Assembly: GCA_045540055.1 (NCBI GenBank)
Contig: JAZQGO010000014.1
Coordinates: 4,426-68,425 of the forward strand
Reading direction: 5' to 3'
Source of the DNA: SIG565 sp045540055
GTDB taxonomy: Bacteria; Bacillota; Clostridia; Oscillospirales; Acutalibacteraceae
Length of the DNA stretch: 64,000 bases
Part shown: in pieces, positions 1-7,795 of the stretch
How positions within the stretch are numbered: position 1 is the stretch's first letter
Layout of the letters: each line of letters begins with the position of its first letter
The notes under the pieces: model-generated
Databases searched by the model: none
What the model was told of the DNA's origin: nothing
The model's input: only the letters and a program-made list of their open reading frames with translations
Position numbers and translations under genes: made by a program

Positions 1-1397
1 CCATACCGCTTTGACCCTCAAAAGCAAAGCTTTTCTGTGAGTTAAGGTAGTAACCGTATTTCTGGAATATTGCGTCGAGCTGGTCAAGAAGTGACAAACC
101 CTTTGCTTTATAGTATGCCGCCATTTCGCAGATGAGCATTGAGGCTACAACGGCATCCTTATCACGCACATAACTGCCCGGCAGATATCCATAGCTTTCT
201 TCAAAACCAAAAATATAACGGTTTTCTTCGTTCTTTTGTTCAAGCAGTGCAATTTGTTCACCTATAAACTTGAAGCCTGTAAGAACATTGATAAGCAGGC
301 AGTTATAATCATCAGCAATTTTTTGACAGACCTCTGTTGTAACAATTGTTTTAATTGCGATTGGATTTTTAGGGAGGGTAGCGTTAGCGGTGCGCCTTTC
401 TAGTATATAATTTAAAATAAGGGCACCTACATCATTACCCGATAAAAGTGTGTAATCATTGCTATTCTTCACCGCAATACCAACACGGTCGGCATCTGGG
501 TCGGTCGCTAGCAGCAGGTCGGCACCGTTTAATTTTGCCGCAGAGAGCGCCAACTCAAACGGCTGCTTGATTTCGGGGTTTGGATAGGGTGCAGTGGGGA
601 AGTTACCGTCAGGTAATTCCTGCTCTTTGACAACAGTAATATCTTTTATGCCAATTCGGTCTAAAATTGCACGAACAGGCTTGTTACCGGTGCCGTGCAG
701 TGGAGTATAGATTACCTTTAAAGAGGAAAGATTTATTGTTTCATCACGAACTGACTGCTTTTCAACCTCGTCAAGATATTCATCAATTAACCACTGCTCG
801 ATATATTCAATTTTACCGGAATCTATGCCTTGCTGAAAATCGAGCTTTTTTATATCCTTAAAGCAATCGATTTTAGCCATTAAATCCATAATATAGTCGG
901 CCGCATCGGGTGGCATCTGACAACCGTCGGCACCGTAGGCCTTATAACCGTTATATTTTGCAGGATTATGACTGGCTGTGATTACGATACCTGCATGGCA
1001 GTTAAGACGTCTTACAGCGAATGAAAGCATTGGGGTAGGCATCAATTCCTTGTAAATATATACCTTTACGCCGTTTGCCGCAAGCACCGATGCCGCAGTA
1101 CGCGCAAATAAATCAGATTTAATACGGCTGTCATATGCGATAGCTACACACGGGCTGTCAGACACCGAATTAACATAGCCAGCAAGTGCCTGTGTAGCAC
1201 GTCCTACAGTATAAATATTCATTCGGTTAGTACCCGCGCCGATAACACCGCGAAGCCCCGCAGTTCCAAATTCAAGCTCGGTATAAAAGCGGTCAGAAAT
1301 TTCTTCTGCTTTTCCAATAATAGAGTCAAGCTCTTTTATTAGGTCATCATCAGCGGTCGCATTATTGCGCCACAGGTTAAAAATTTCAGTATACAAA
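1..1397 (-). CDS. Phosphoglucomutase/phosphomannomutase, C-terminus cut by window edge
   Basis: Alpha-D-phosphohexomutase of the PGM/PMM family, which interconverts hexose 1- and 6-phosphates in the cytoplasm and so feeds sugar-nucleotide and glycogen synthesis. Read on the minus strand from a TTG at 1397 preceded by a GGGGGT ribosome-binding site. About 465 codons are present and the frame is still open at base 1, so the C-terminal end lies outside the window. Visible signatures, in order, are the TAGLRG region near the N-terminus, the phosphoserine loop TASHNP, the metal loop DPDADR and the sugar-binding GFEESYGY. Which sugar is preferred cannot be read from the sequence; the family size and GFEESYGY suggest a PgcA-like phosphoglucomutase. 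Confidence 0.93.
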
Positions 1398-1426
1398 GAA
1401 TTACCCCCTATGAATTATTTAATATA

Positions 1427-1454
1427 TTTTAATATTAATTAATTATTATGTCAA
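1427..1454 (-). promoter_or_regulatory. Promoter for the phosphohexomutase gene
   Basis: On the minus strand TTGACA (1449-1454) and TAAAAT (1427-1432) are 16 bp apart, about 30 bp upstream of the TTG start. The 1398-1563 gap holds only this promoter and the divergent one for the sigma factor. Confidence 0.55.
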
Positions 1455-1497
1455 TAATATTATAAAATTATACCAAAAATTGCACAATTTTTTTTAC

Positions 1498-1526
1498 TTG
1501 ACAAAAATATTTTTATGGAGTATTAT
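1498..1526 (+). promoter_or_regulatory. Sigma-A-type promoter for the SigH-like gene
   Basis: TTGACA (1498-1503) and TATTAT (1521-1526) are separated by 17 bp, about 37 bp upstream of the start codon. Confidence 0.7.
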
Positions 1527-1563
1527 TAAAATAATTGTAAAGCTTAATTAATGTGGTGCTCTT

Positions 1564-2142
1564 ATGAACGTTTTAAAACATGAAGACTTTTTGGGTTTGC
1601 CTGATGAAAAGCTGGTTTCTTTAATCAATTCGGGCAATGATGATGTTCTTCATATTTTGGTTAGTCGATATACGCAGCACATTAAAATTAAAGCGAATGA
1701 ACTCTCTAAAGCGTACAATATTGATATTGAGGATTTGACGCAGGAGGGTTTGATTGCGTTATATTCCGCTGTTAAGGTTTACAAATACGATGTTTCTTTA
1801 TTTTCAACATTTGCGTCGGTCTGCATCAAGCGAGGTATGCTCACTTTTTGCCGCAGTCAGAACAGAAAAAAGGATATTCCGCGTGAAAAATTAATTTATG
1901 CCGACTATGACATCGAAATCTCTCAGGTGAAAAGCCCTGAAGCGATTTTGATTGAAAAAGAGGGATCATACATATTAACCGAGGATATTAAAAGAATTTT
2001 ATCCTCGCTTGAATATAGGGTTTTATTAGCCTATATTGCCTTCAATTCATATGATGAAATTGCGGGGCATTTAGGTCTTACTGTAAAATCGGTTAATAAT
2101 ACTATGTGCCGTGTGCGCCGTAAAATTAAGGAACTATATTGA
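1564..2142 (+). CDS. SigH-like RNA polymerase sigma factor
   Basis: Sigma-70 family protein of 192 residues. Region 2 is seen around residues 20-95 (DIEDLTQEGLIALYSAVKVY and the FSTFASVCIKR segment that replaces the usual FRAFAELCITR of SigH). A region 4 helix-turn-helix lies at about 140-190 (YDEIAGHLGLTVKSVNN). The overall plan, the IPRE/IPLN-like linker and the SPEAILIEKE segment resemble the sporulation/transition-state sigma factor SigH, which is usually about 215 residues, so this one is somewhat short. It is monocistronic between its own promoter and the zinc-ribbon gene. Assignment as the true SigH orthologue is inference; it could be a paralogous SigH-like factor. Confidence 0.8.
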   Translation: MNVLKHEDFLGLPDEKLVSLINSGNDDVLHILVSRYTQHIKIKANELSKAYNIDIEDLTQEGLIALYSAVKVYKYDVSLFSTFASVCIKRGMLTFCRSQNRKKDIPREKLIYADYDIEISQVKSPEAILIEKEGSYILTEDIKRILSSLEYRVLLAYIAFNSYDEIAGHLGLTVKSVNNTMCRVRRKIKELY

Positions 2143-2198
2143 TTGTTTCAATCAATTTAAATATGCCTACGTAGCTTAAAGAGGAGAGCGTTTTTAAG

Positions 2199-2276
2199 AT
2201 GGCGGTGCAATTCCGTCCGGGGCCAAAAAAACCAACTGAGAGAGGTAAAAAGAGATGTTTGAAGACAAGACACTAG
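2199..2276 (+). other. Short ORF/hairpin leader of the zinc-ribbon gene
   Basis: The 112 bp before the zinc-ribbon gene contain GAGGAG (2181-2186), then an ATG at 2199 opening a 25-codon basic ORF (begins MAVQFRPGPKKPTERG) that ends inside the next gene in another frame. The same stretch can fold GGCGG against CCGTC around a 7-nt loop. It could be a translated leader, a structured RNA, or neither. The SD-to-ATG distance of 12 nt is long for efficient initiation. Confidence 0.3.
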
Positions 2277-2548
2277 TTTGCAAGGACTGCGGAGAAGAAT
2301 TCGTATTCACTGCAAGAGAACAGGAATTCTATGAGTCCAAAGGCTTTGTAAATGAGCCGCAGCGCTGCAAGCCCTGCCGTGACAAGCGTAAGAATGCCGG
2401 TAGAGCACCGCGTGAGTATCACGAGGCAGTATGTAATGCTTGTGGTGGAGTTGCCAAGGTTCCCTTCATTCCGCGCGATGATCGTCCTGTTTACTGCAGT
2501 GAGTGCTTTGCAAAGATGAAAGAAAACGAAAATGCAGACGCTGAATAA
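2255..2548 (+). CDS. Small zinc-ribbon domain protein
   Basis: A 97-residue protein with two zinc-binding units. The N-terminal unit has CKDCG at residues 9-13 and CKPC at 38-41, the layout of the 'probable zinc-ribbon' family. The C-terminal unit has CNACGG at about 60 and CSEC at about 81, a CXXC-type rubredoxin-like knuckle. The tail is acidic. The RBS GAGAGG is 9 nt upstream of the ATG. It is followed at once by a terminator, so it forms its own unit or the end of the sigma-factor transcript. The molecular role of this family is not established; nucleic-acid or protein binding is only a guess. Confidence 0.85.
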   Translation: MFEDKTLVCKDCGEEFVFTAREQEFYESKGFVNEPQRCKPCRDKRKNAGRAPREYHEAVCNACGGVAKVPFIPRDDRPVYCSECFAKMKENENADAE

Positions 2549-2567
2549 GTAATACATTTTGTAATTT

Positions 2568-2601
2568 CGCCACCCATTTTTATGGGTGGTTTCTCTTTTA
2601 T
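2568..2601 (+). terminator. Rho-independent terminator
   Basis: GCCACCCAT pairs with ATGGGTGGT over a 4-T loop and is followed by TTCTCTTTT, 20 bp after the zinc-ribbon stop codon. Confidence 0.8.
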
Positions 2602-2628
2602 TCACACTTTATTAACCAAAATTTATAA

Positions 2629-2658
2629 TTGACAAGATAAAATGATATATAGTATTGT
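2629..2658 (+). promoter_or_regulatory. Promoter for the two-component system/htrA operon
   Basis: TTGACA (2629-2634) and TATTGT (2653-2658) with 18 bp spacing. The predicted start of transcription would nearly touch the AAAGGAG ribosome-binding site at 2664-2670, so the leader is very short or the -10 is misplaced. Confidence 0.45.
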
Positions 2659-2678
2659 AAAATAAAGGAGCGATATCT

Positions 2679-3365
2679 TTGGCAAATACTAAGATTCTGA
2701 TTGTTGATGATGATATAAATATTTGTGAATTATTACGTCTGTATGTCGAAAAAGAGGGATATTCGGCAATTGTTGCAAATAACGGCACACAGGCGGTAGA
2801 TATGTTTAATGTGTATTCACCCGATCTTATATTGCTTGATATAATGCTGCCCGGACTTGACGGCTGGCAGGTTTGCCGAGAAATACGTAAAAGCTCTGAG
2901 GTACCGATTATTATGCTTACCGCCAAGGGCGAGGTTTTTGATAAGGTGTTGGGCCTTGAACTTGGCGCAGATGACTATGTCACAAAGCCCTTTGAAACCA
3001 AAGAAATTATTGCACGAATCAAGGCGGTATTGCGCAGAACCAGACAACAGGGCGGTTCTGACGTTAAAGAGGTTAAATTTGATAGGTTAAGAATAAATCT
3101 TACAAATTACGAATTAGTAGTTGACGGGCAAACCGTTGACACACCTCCAAAGGAGCTTGAACTGATTTATCACTTAGCGAGCAATCCCAACAGAGTATTT
3201 ACCCGTGACCAGCTACTTGATGAGGTGTGGGGATTTGACTATTACGGCGATTCCCGTACGGTTGATGTGCATGTAAAACGCTTAAGAGAAAAGCTTGAAA
3301 ATGTATCAGAGCTTTGGTCGCTCAAAACCGTATGGGGTGTAGGTTATAAATTTGAATTGAAATAA
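2679..3365 (+). CDS. OmpR/PhoB-family response regulator
   Basis: DNA-binding response regulator of 228 residues. The receiver domain (1-115) has the acidic pair DDD at 10-12, phospho-acceptor Asp54 (LLDIMLPG) and the conserved VTKPFE lysine. A winged-helix output domain (about 130-228) ends in the typical VWGVGYKFE. The start is a TTG at 2679, set by AAAGGAG nine bases upstream. The sensor kinase gene begins 12 bp later and an HtrA protease follows. Kinase-regulator-HtrA linkage recalls the WalRK (YycFG) locus, which also ends in an HtrA gene, but the auxiliary yycHI genes are absent, so the WalR identity is only likely. Confidence 0.93.
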   Translation: MANTKILIVDDDINICELLRLYVEKEGYSAIVANNGTQAVDMFNVYSPDLILLDIMLPGLDGWQVCREIRKSSEVPIIMLTAKGEVFDKVLGLELGADDYVTKPFETKEIIARIKAVLRRTRQQGGSDVKEVKFDRLRINLTNYELVVDGQTVDTPPKELELIYHLASNPNRVFTRDQLLDEVWGFDYYGDSRTVDVHVKRLREKLENVSELWSLKTVWGVGYKFELK

Positions 3366-3377
3366 CGTGGGGTATGT

Positions 3378-4811
3378 ATGCGATTAAAGCTATTTAAAAA
3401 ATTAGCGATAACCATAGGAATTGTAATTTTAATAAGTCTTTCGGTAATTGTTATGATTCTGAGCGTTGTTATTTCTAATTATTTTTCTAATGAAAAATAC
3501 GCTCAGTTAAGTCAAAACTGCGAATCGGTTGCTGAAGTGGCACTTACCGATATGAATTCATCAAATTTTCAGCGTAACATATTCAACATAATTGTTGTTC
3601 AGAATAAGGTTTCAAATGTTGACACATTTATATGTGATAACTCAGGCAAAATAATAGTATGCGGTTGTGATAAATTTTCTGGTGACGATATTTGTCCGCA
3701 CAATTTTGGCACAATACCTGATAATATTCTAAATTCTGCAGCACGAGAATATTTTAAAGTTGATAATTTTAATGATTTATATAACGAGGCGCATTTTACG
3801 GTTGGTATTCCCATAAAGGCGGCCGACGGCACCCGCTTTGGCTATGTGTTTTCATCAACCTCGGCAAGATCACTCAGAAATTTAATAAGTGAAATTTTTG
3901 ATATGTATATCATTTCAGCGATAGTACCTTTAATTATTATGTTTATTATTGTGTATACGATGACCTACCGTTTTACAAAACCGCTAAAATTGATGTCGGT
4001 GGCGGCGCAGGCGATGTCAAGGGGAGATTTTTCTAAACGAATTCCCGTAATGAGCGATGACGAAATCGGTGAGTTGTCGATATCCTTTAATAATATGACC
4101 AACTCTTTATCTAAACTTGAAAGGATGCGTCGTAGCTTTGTTGCCAATGTTTCGCACGAATTACGTACACCGATGACCTCGATAGCCGGCTTTATCGACG
4201 GCATTCTTGACGGTACGATTGAACAGGACAAGCAGGAATACTATTTAAAAATTATTTCTGCCGAGGTAAAACGTCTTTCTCGTGTGGTTGAGTCGATGCT
4301 GAGTCTGTCAAGACTTGAGTCGGGTGAGATAGCCCTTAAACCAATTATATTTGATATTTCCGACACCATTGTAAATGTTGTGGTAAGCCGTGAAAAAGAA
4401 ATTGAGGATAAGTGTCTTACGATTACGGGCCTTGATTCGCTTGAAAAAACCTTTGTTTATGCCGATTATGACCTATTATATCAGGTGGTATATAATCTTG
4501 TTGACAATGCCGTTAAGTTCACTGATGAATCAGGTGAAATAAGCTTCACTGTTGAAACAAATTCCAAATCGACACAGTTTAGTATTAAGAATACAGGCTC
4601 GGGCATTTCTAATGATAATTTAGGGAATGTTTTTGATAGATTTTATAAGGGCGACAAATCTCGTTCTGCAAATAAAAGCAGCGCAGGTTTAGGTCTATAT
4701 ATTGTAAAAACAATAATAAATATTCATTCGGGCTCAGTGTCGGTTGACAGTAGGGAAGGCGAATATACCGTATTTACAGTCAGTCTACCTAACCGTAAAG
4801 TAAAACAATAG
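3378..4811 (+). CDS. Membrane sensor histidine kinase
   Basis: Partner of the upstream response regulator, 477 residues. It has a transmembrane helix at about 10-35, an extracellular sensing domain of about 130 residues containing several cysteines (CDNSGKIIVCGCD), a second membrane helix at about 172-195, then HAMP (about 195-248), the phospho-acceptor box VSHELRTPM at about 260, and a C-terminal ATPase with the N, G1 and G2 boxes (NAVKFTDE, GSGISNDN, GLGLYIVK). All catalytic boxes look intact. Regulation is through the shared operon promoter. The stimulus is unknown; a cell-envelope signal would fit the linked HtrA protease. Confidence 0.93.
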   Translation: MRLKLFKKLAITIGIVILISLSVIVMILSVVISNYFSNEKYAQLSQNCESVAEVALTDMNSSNFQRNIFNIIVVQNKVSNVDTFICDNSGKIIVCGCDKFSGDDICPHNFGTIPDNILNSAAREYFKVDNFNDLYNEAHFTVGIPIKAADGTRFGYVFSSTSARSLRNLISEIFDMYIISAIVPLIIMFIIVYTMTYRFTKPLKLMSVAAQAMSRGDFSKRIPVMSDDEIGELSISFNNMTNSLSKLERMRRSFVANVSHELRTPMTSIAGFIDGILDGTIEQDKQEYYLKIISAEVKRLSRVVESMLSLSRLESGEIALKPIIFDISDTIVNVVVSREKEIEDKCLTITGLDSLEKTFVYADYDLLYQVVYNLVDNAVKFTDESGEISFTVETNSKSTQFSIKNTGSGISNDNLGNVFDRFYKGDKSRSANKSSAGLGLYIVKTIINIHSGSVSVDSREGEYTVFTVSLPNRKVKQ

Positions 4812-4820
4812 GAGAAATTT

Positions 4821-6122
4821 ATGAACGAGAACAATAATTTTAATAACGAATTTGAGGAGATTGATGAGGAGTTTTCTCAAATTGTTGTTAACAACGATAA
4901 TGGTGGATTTACTACCGACAGCGTTATTGAATTTAATGAAAATAATTCAACTGATAACAAATTAAACCGTAGGGGCATGAAAATTTTCATAGCCGCACTA
5001 TGCCTTATTGTCGCTTTGAGTATTGCTATGGCGGGCGGTTATATTGCCGGACGGCAAACCACACGATCTAACAACAGTGACGGCTCACTTATAGAACTGT
5101 TTTCTAAGTCTGATGCAACTGAAAAATATTCTGCTGAGGTAATCTATCAGCAGGTCAATAAATCGGTCGTCGGCATTGTTATTTATAATGGAGAAGGTGT
5201 AAAAGGGTATGCGAGCGGTGTAATTTATTCTGAGGATGGTTATATCATTTCTAACGACCATATTTACGAGGATGTGCCAAACGCTAAATTTAAGATTTAT
5301 ACCTACGACGGCAAGGTCTATAATGGCACGTATCTTGCGGGCGACACAAGAAGCGACCTATCGGTAATTAAGGTTAATTCCTCGGGCTTCTTTCCCGCAA
5401 CCTTCGGCGATTCTGCCGAGGTGACTTGCGGCGAGCAGGTGCTTGCAATCGGACGTCCGAGTGATGCTACGTCGGCTTCATCGATAACAAGCGGAATTGT
5501 ATCGTATGTTAATCGCCGAGTGACCAATTCTACCAATTATTCCTCAAAGCTAATTCAGACCGACTCTGCCATCAACCCCGGCAGCTCGGGCGGCGCTCTT
5601 GTTAATATGTACGGTCAGGTAATCGGTATCACTTCTTCAAAGCTGGTTGGCAACGACTATGAGGCGGTCGGCTATGCTATACCAAGTGCAACGGTTAAAA
5701 CAGTCGTTGAGTCGCTTATCAAAAATGGTAAGGTTATCGGTCGTTCACGGCTTGGCATCACCTATCAGGAGGTTGATAGCGTTACAGCCGAGATAAACGG
5801 TAGTAAAAACTTTGGTTTAATGATTGCATCGGTCAGCGAGGATAGCGATTTATATGGTAAACTGCAAGAGGGTGATATTATAACCCACGTCAATGGTAAG
5901 GCCATTATTTATGATGATATTATACTTGATATAATTGAAAATAATGTTCCCGGTACAGAGATTACACTAACCGTCGTAAACAGTTCACAAAAATCTGTAA
6001 ATTTAAAATGCAAGCTGTTGTCGTTTGACGGCGAATCAAGCTATAAAACCTCGTCAAATGCTCTTACACCCGACGGAGATAACTCCTCGGGCGGTACATT
6101 TGATTTTCCGTACGGTAATTAA
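4821..6122 (+). CDS. htrA: HtrA/DegP-type membrane-anchored serine protease with PDZ domain
   Basis: Trypsin-like quality-control protease of 433 residues expected to act outside the membrane on misfolded or envelope proteins. An acidic Asn-rich cytoplasmic tail (1-52) is followed by one transmembrane helix (about 53-75), the protease domain, and a PDZ domain (about 310-400). The catalytic triad is visible: His in SNDHIY, Asp in TRSDLSVI and Ser in NPGSSGGAL. It is third in the two-component operon, starting 9 bp after the kinase stop, so it is probably a target or effector of that system. A strong terminator follows. Confidence 0.93.
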   Translation: MNENNNFNNEFEEIDEEFSQIVVNNDNGGFTTDSVIEFNENNSTDNKLNRRGMKIFIAALCLIVALSIAMAGGYIAGRQTTRSNNSDGSLIELFSKSDATEKYSAEVIYQQVNKSVVGIVIYNGEGVKGYASGVIYSEDGYIISNDHIYEDVPNAKFKIYTYDGKVYNGTYLAGDTRSDLSVIKVNSSGFFPATFGDSAEVTCGEQVLAIGRPSDATSASSITSGIVSYVNRRVTNSTNYSSKLIQTDSAINPGSSGGALVNMYGQVIGITSSKLVGNDYEAVGYAIPSATVKTVVESLIKNGKVIGRSRLGITYQEVDSVTAEINGSKNFGLMIASVSEDSDLYGKLQEGDIITHVNGKAIIYDDIILDIIENNVPGTEITLTVVNSSQKSVNLKCKLLSFDGESSYKTSSNALTPDGDNSSGGTFDFPYGN

Positions 6123-6123
6123 A

Positions 6124-6150
6124 AAAAACTCCCTTCGGGGAGTTTTTTTA
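6124..6150 (+). terminator. Rho-independent terminator after htrA
   Basis: ACTCCC-TTCG-GGGAGT with A-rich and T-rich flanks that extend the stem; seven Ts follow. Confidence 0.9.
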
Positions 6151-6157
6151 TTTTTAC

Positions 6158-6191
6158 TTCGACAAAATAAATACGTGTGAGCCTGTATAAT
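6158..6191 (+). promoter_or_regulatory. Probable Spo0A-controlled promoter of spoIIGA-sigE
   Basis: TTCGACA at 6158-6164 is the reverse complement of the Spo0A box core TGTCGAA. It overlaps the place where a -35 element would lie relative to TATAAT at 6186-6191, and no good TTGACA is present. In Bacillus subtilis the spoIIG promoter likewise has a 0A box overlapping the -35 region. The assignment is inference from this sequence plus that precedent. Confidence 0.6.
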
Positions 6192-6211
6192 ATTTTTGTG
6201 GGAGTGATTCG

Positions 6212-7045
6212 ATGATAATATATGCCGATATTTTAATTATTGTAAATACTATTGTTGATTACTTCATTTTATTACTAAGTGCCACATTTAGTAAGTATAC
6301 ATATAAAAATTTAAGACTGGTTTTTGGCGCGATGCTTGGCGGTGTTTCTTCATTATATATTTTTTTACCCCAACAGCCGATTTTAATAGAGTTACTGTAC
6401 AGATGCGTTATTGCGGTTTTGATTACGCTGATTGCTTTTGGTTATAAGAAATTGAAAATTTTTGCGCGAGGTGTTTTTTGTTTTATATTGGCATCTGTAA
6501 TTTACGGTGGGGGTGTTATGGCTATCTGGCTTATTTTTAAGCCTAATAGTATTGTTATTAACAACTCCTATGTATATTATGATATTTCGGCAACCTATCT
6601 GCTTATATTTTCGGTAATTATTTATTTGATAATTACTGTTATAAAATCGCTTGTCAGAAGGGAAGCAGTTACCGCAAAAAGATGTGAGGTTACACTTAAT
6701 TTTGAAAATAAACAAACAAATATAATCGGAATACTTGATACAGGTAATTCTGTGAGTGATTTTTTAGGAAATGCGCCGATTATTTTTGTAAGCAATAAAA
6801 CCTTTGTACGACTGTTTAATAACAATTTTGAAATTGCTAAAAATACATATCAGCAAAGGTATCGGGTGATACCCTGTAAAACTGTTAACAGTGATGGTCT
6901 GCTTGAGGGATTAAGGTGTGACTCGGCAACTATTAAAACCGACGGCACAAAGTTTCATTTTGTTAACCCGATACTGCTTAAAAATGATGCAAAGTTTACC
7001 GATAATTATGATGCAATAATCAACCCTGAAATTTTACTTAGATAG
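6212..7045 (+). CDS. spoIIGA: SpoIIGA, pro-sigma-E processing protease
   Basis: Membrane-embedded aspartic protease that activates pro-SigE in the mother cell after asymmetric division. Its 277 residues show about five hydrophobic helices in the first 150 residues (it begins MIIYADILIIVN, the usual SpoIIGA opening). A soluble C-terminal domain carries the catalytic GILDTGN motif at about 175. This is slightly shorter than the B. subtilis protein (about 309). sigE follows 10 bp downstream, the classical spoIIG gene order. Expression probably depends on Spo0A (box at 6158). Confidence 0.93.
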   Translation: MIIYADILIIVNTIVDYFILLLSATFSKYTYKNLRLVFGAMLGGVSSLYIFLPQQPILIELLYRCVIAVLITLIAFGYKKLKIFARGVFCFILASVIYGGGVMAIWLIFKPNSIVINNSYVYYDISATYLLIFSVIIYLIITVIKSLVRREAVTAKRCEVTLNFENKQTNIIGILDTGNSVSDFLGNAPIIFVSNKTFVRLFNNNFEIAKNTYQQRYRVIPCKTVNSDGLLEGLRCDSATIKTDGTKFHFVNPILLKNDAKFTDNYDAIINPEILLR

Positions 7046-7055
7046 GAGTAGCGAT

Positions 7056-7760
7056 ATGTTTCTAAAAAAATTGATAAATAAAATAATTTTATTCTTAAGC
7101 GGTAACAGAGTACATTACATAAACGGAAGTGAAACGCTACCTGCGCCGCTAACAAATGAAGAAGAAAGTTCAATTATTGCCCAATTTTCTTCGCATCCAA
7201 AATATGCCAGAGAACAGTTGATTGTTCATAACCTGCGGCTCGTGGTCTACATTGCCCGCAAATTTGAAACAAATTCATCTAATCTTGAGGATTTAATATC
7301 AATTGGCACAATCGGTCTGATAAAGGCAGTTAATACATTTTGTCCCGAAAAAAACATCAAATTAGCAACCTATGCCTCCCGCTGTATTGAGAATGAAATA
7401 TTGATGTATCTGAGAAAAAATTCATCACTTAAAAACGAAATATCAATTGATGAGCCGTTAAACGTTGATTGGGACGGCAATGAATTGCTTCTCTCAGATG
7501 TTTTAGGCACCGACGGTGATGATATTTGTATTGGCATTGAATTAGAGGATGAGAAAAATTTATTAAACAAAATTATTTCAAAATTATCCTGCCGTGAGCA
7601 GCAAATAATGCAGATGAGGTTTGGTCTTAACGGATATGAGGAGTACACCCAAAAGGACGTTGCAGACACGCTTGGAATTTCTCAGTCTTACATATCGCGG
7701 CTTGAAAAAAGGATAATACAAAAACTTAAAAAACAAATTGAAAATGCACAAACAATATAA
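7056..7760 (+). CDS. sigE: RNA polymerase sporulation sigma factor SigE
   Basis: Early mother-cell sigma factor, 234 residues, made as an inactive precursor. The N-terminal 25-30 residues are a hydrophobic/basic pro-sequence (MFLKKLINKIILFL). Region 2 contains NLRLVVYIARKF and EDLISIGTIGLIKAV. Region 4 contains REQQIMQMRFG and the helix-turn-helix TQKDVADTLGISQSYISRLEKR. It lies directly behind its protease SpoIIGA. The sigG gene that often follows in other spore formers is not here; a bidirectional terminator and convergent mgtE come next. Confidence 0.95.
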   Translation: MFLKKLINKIILFLSGNRVHYINGSETLPAPLTNEEESSIIAQFSSHPKYAREQLIVHNLRLVVYIARKFETNSSNLEDLISIGTIGLIKAVNTFCPEKNIKLATYASRCIENEILMYLRKNSSLKNEISIDEPLNVDWDGNELLLSDVLGTDGDDICIGIELEDEKNLLNKIISKLSCREQQIMQMRFGLNGYEEYTQKDVADTLGISQSYISRLEKRIIQKLKKQIENAQTI

Positions 7761-7795
7761 AAAATCGGTATTCTTTTTGAATACCGATTTTTTTT
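7761..7795. terminator. Bidirectional terminator between sigE and mgtE
   Basis: AAAATCGGTATTC and GAATACCGATTTT form a 13-bp stem over five Ts, with A and T runs on both sides. It can serve both convergent genes and touches the mgtE stop codon. Confidence 0.9.

Noticed and set aside
667..861. Plus-strand ORF in the phosphohexomutase gene
   Set aside because: Antisense to conserved coding sequence, no motif.
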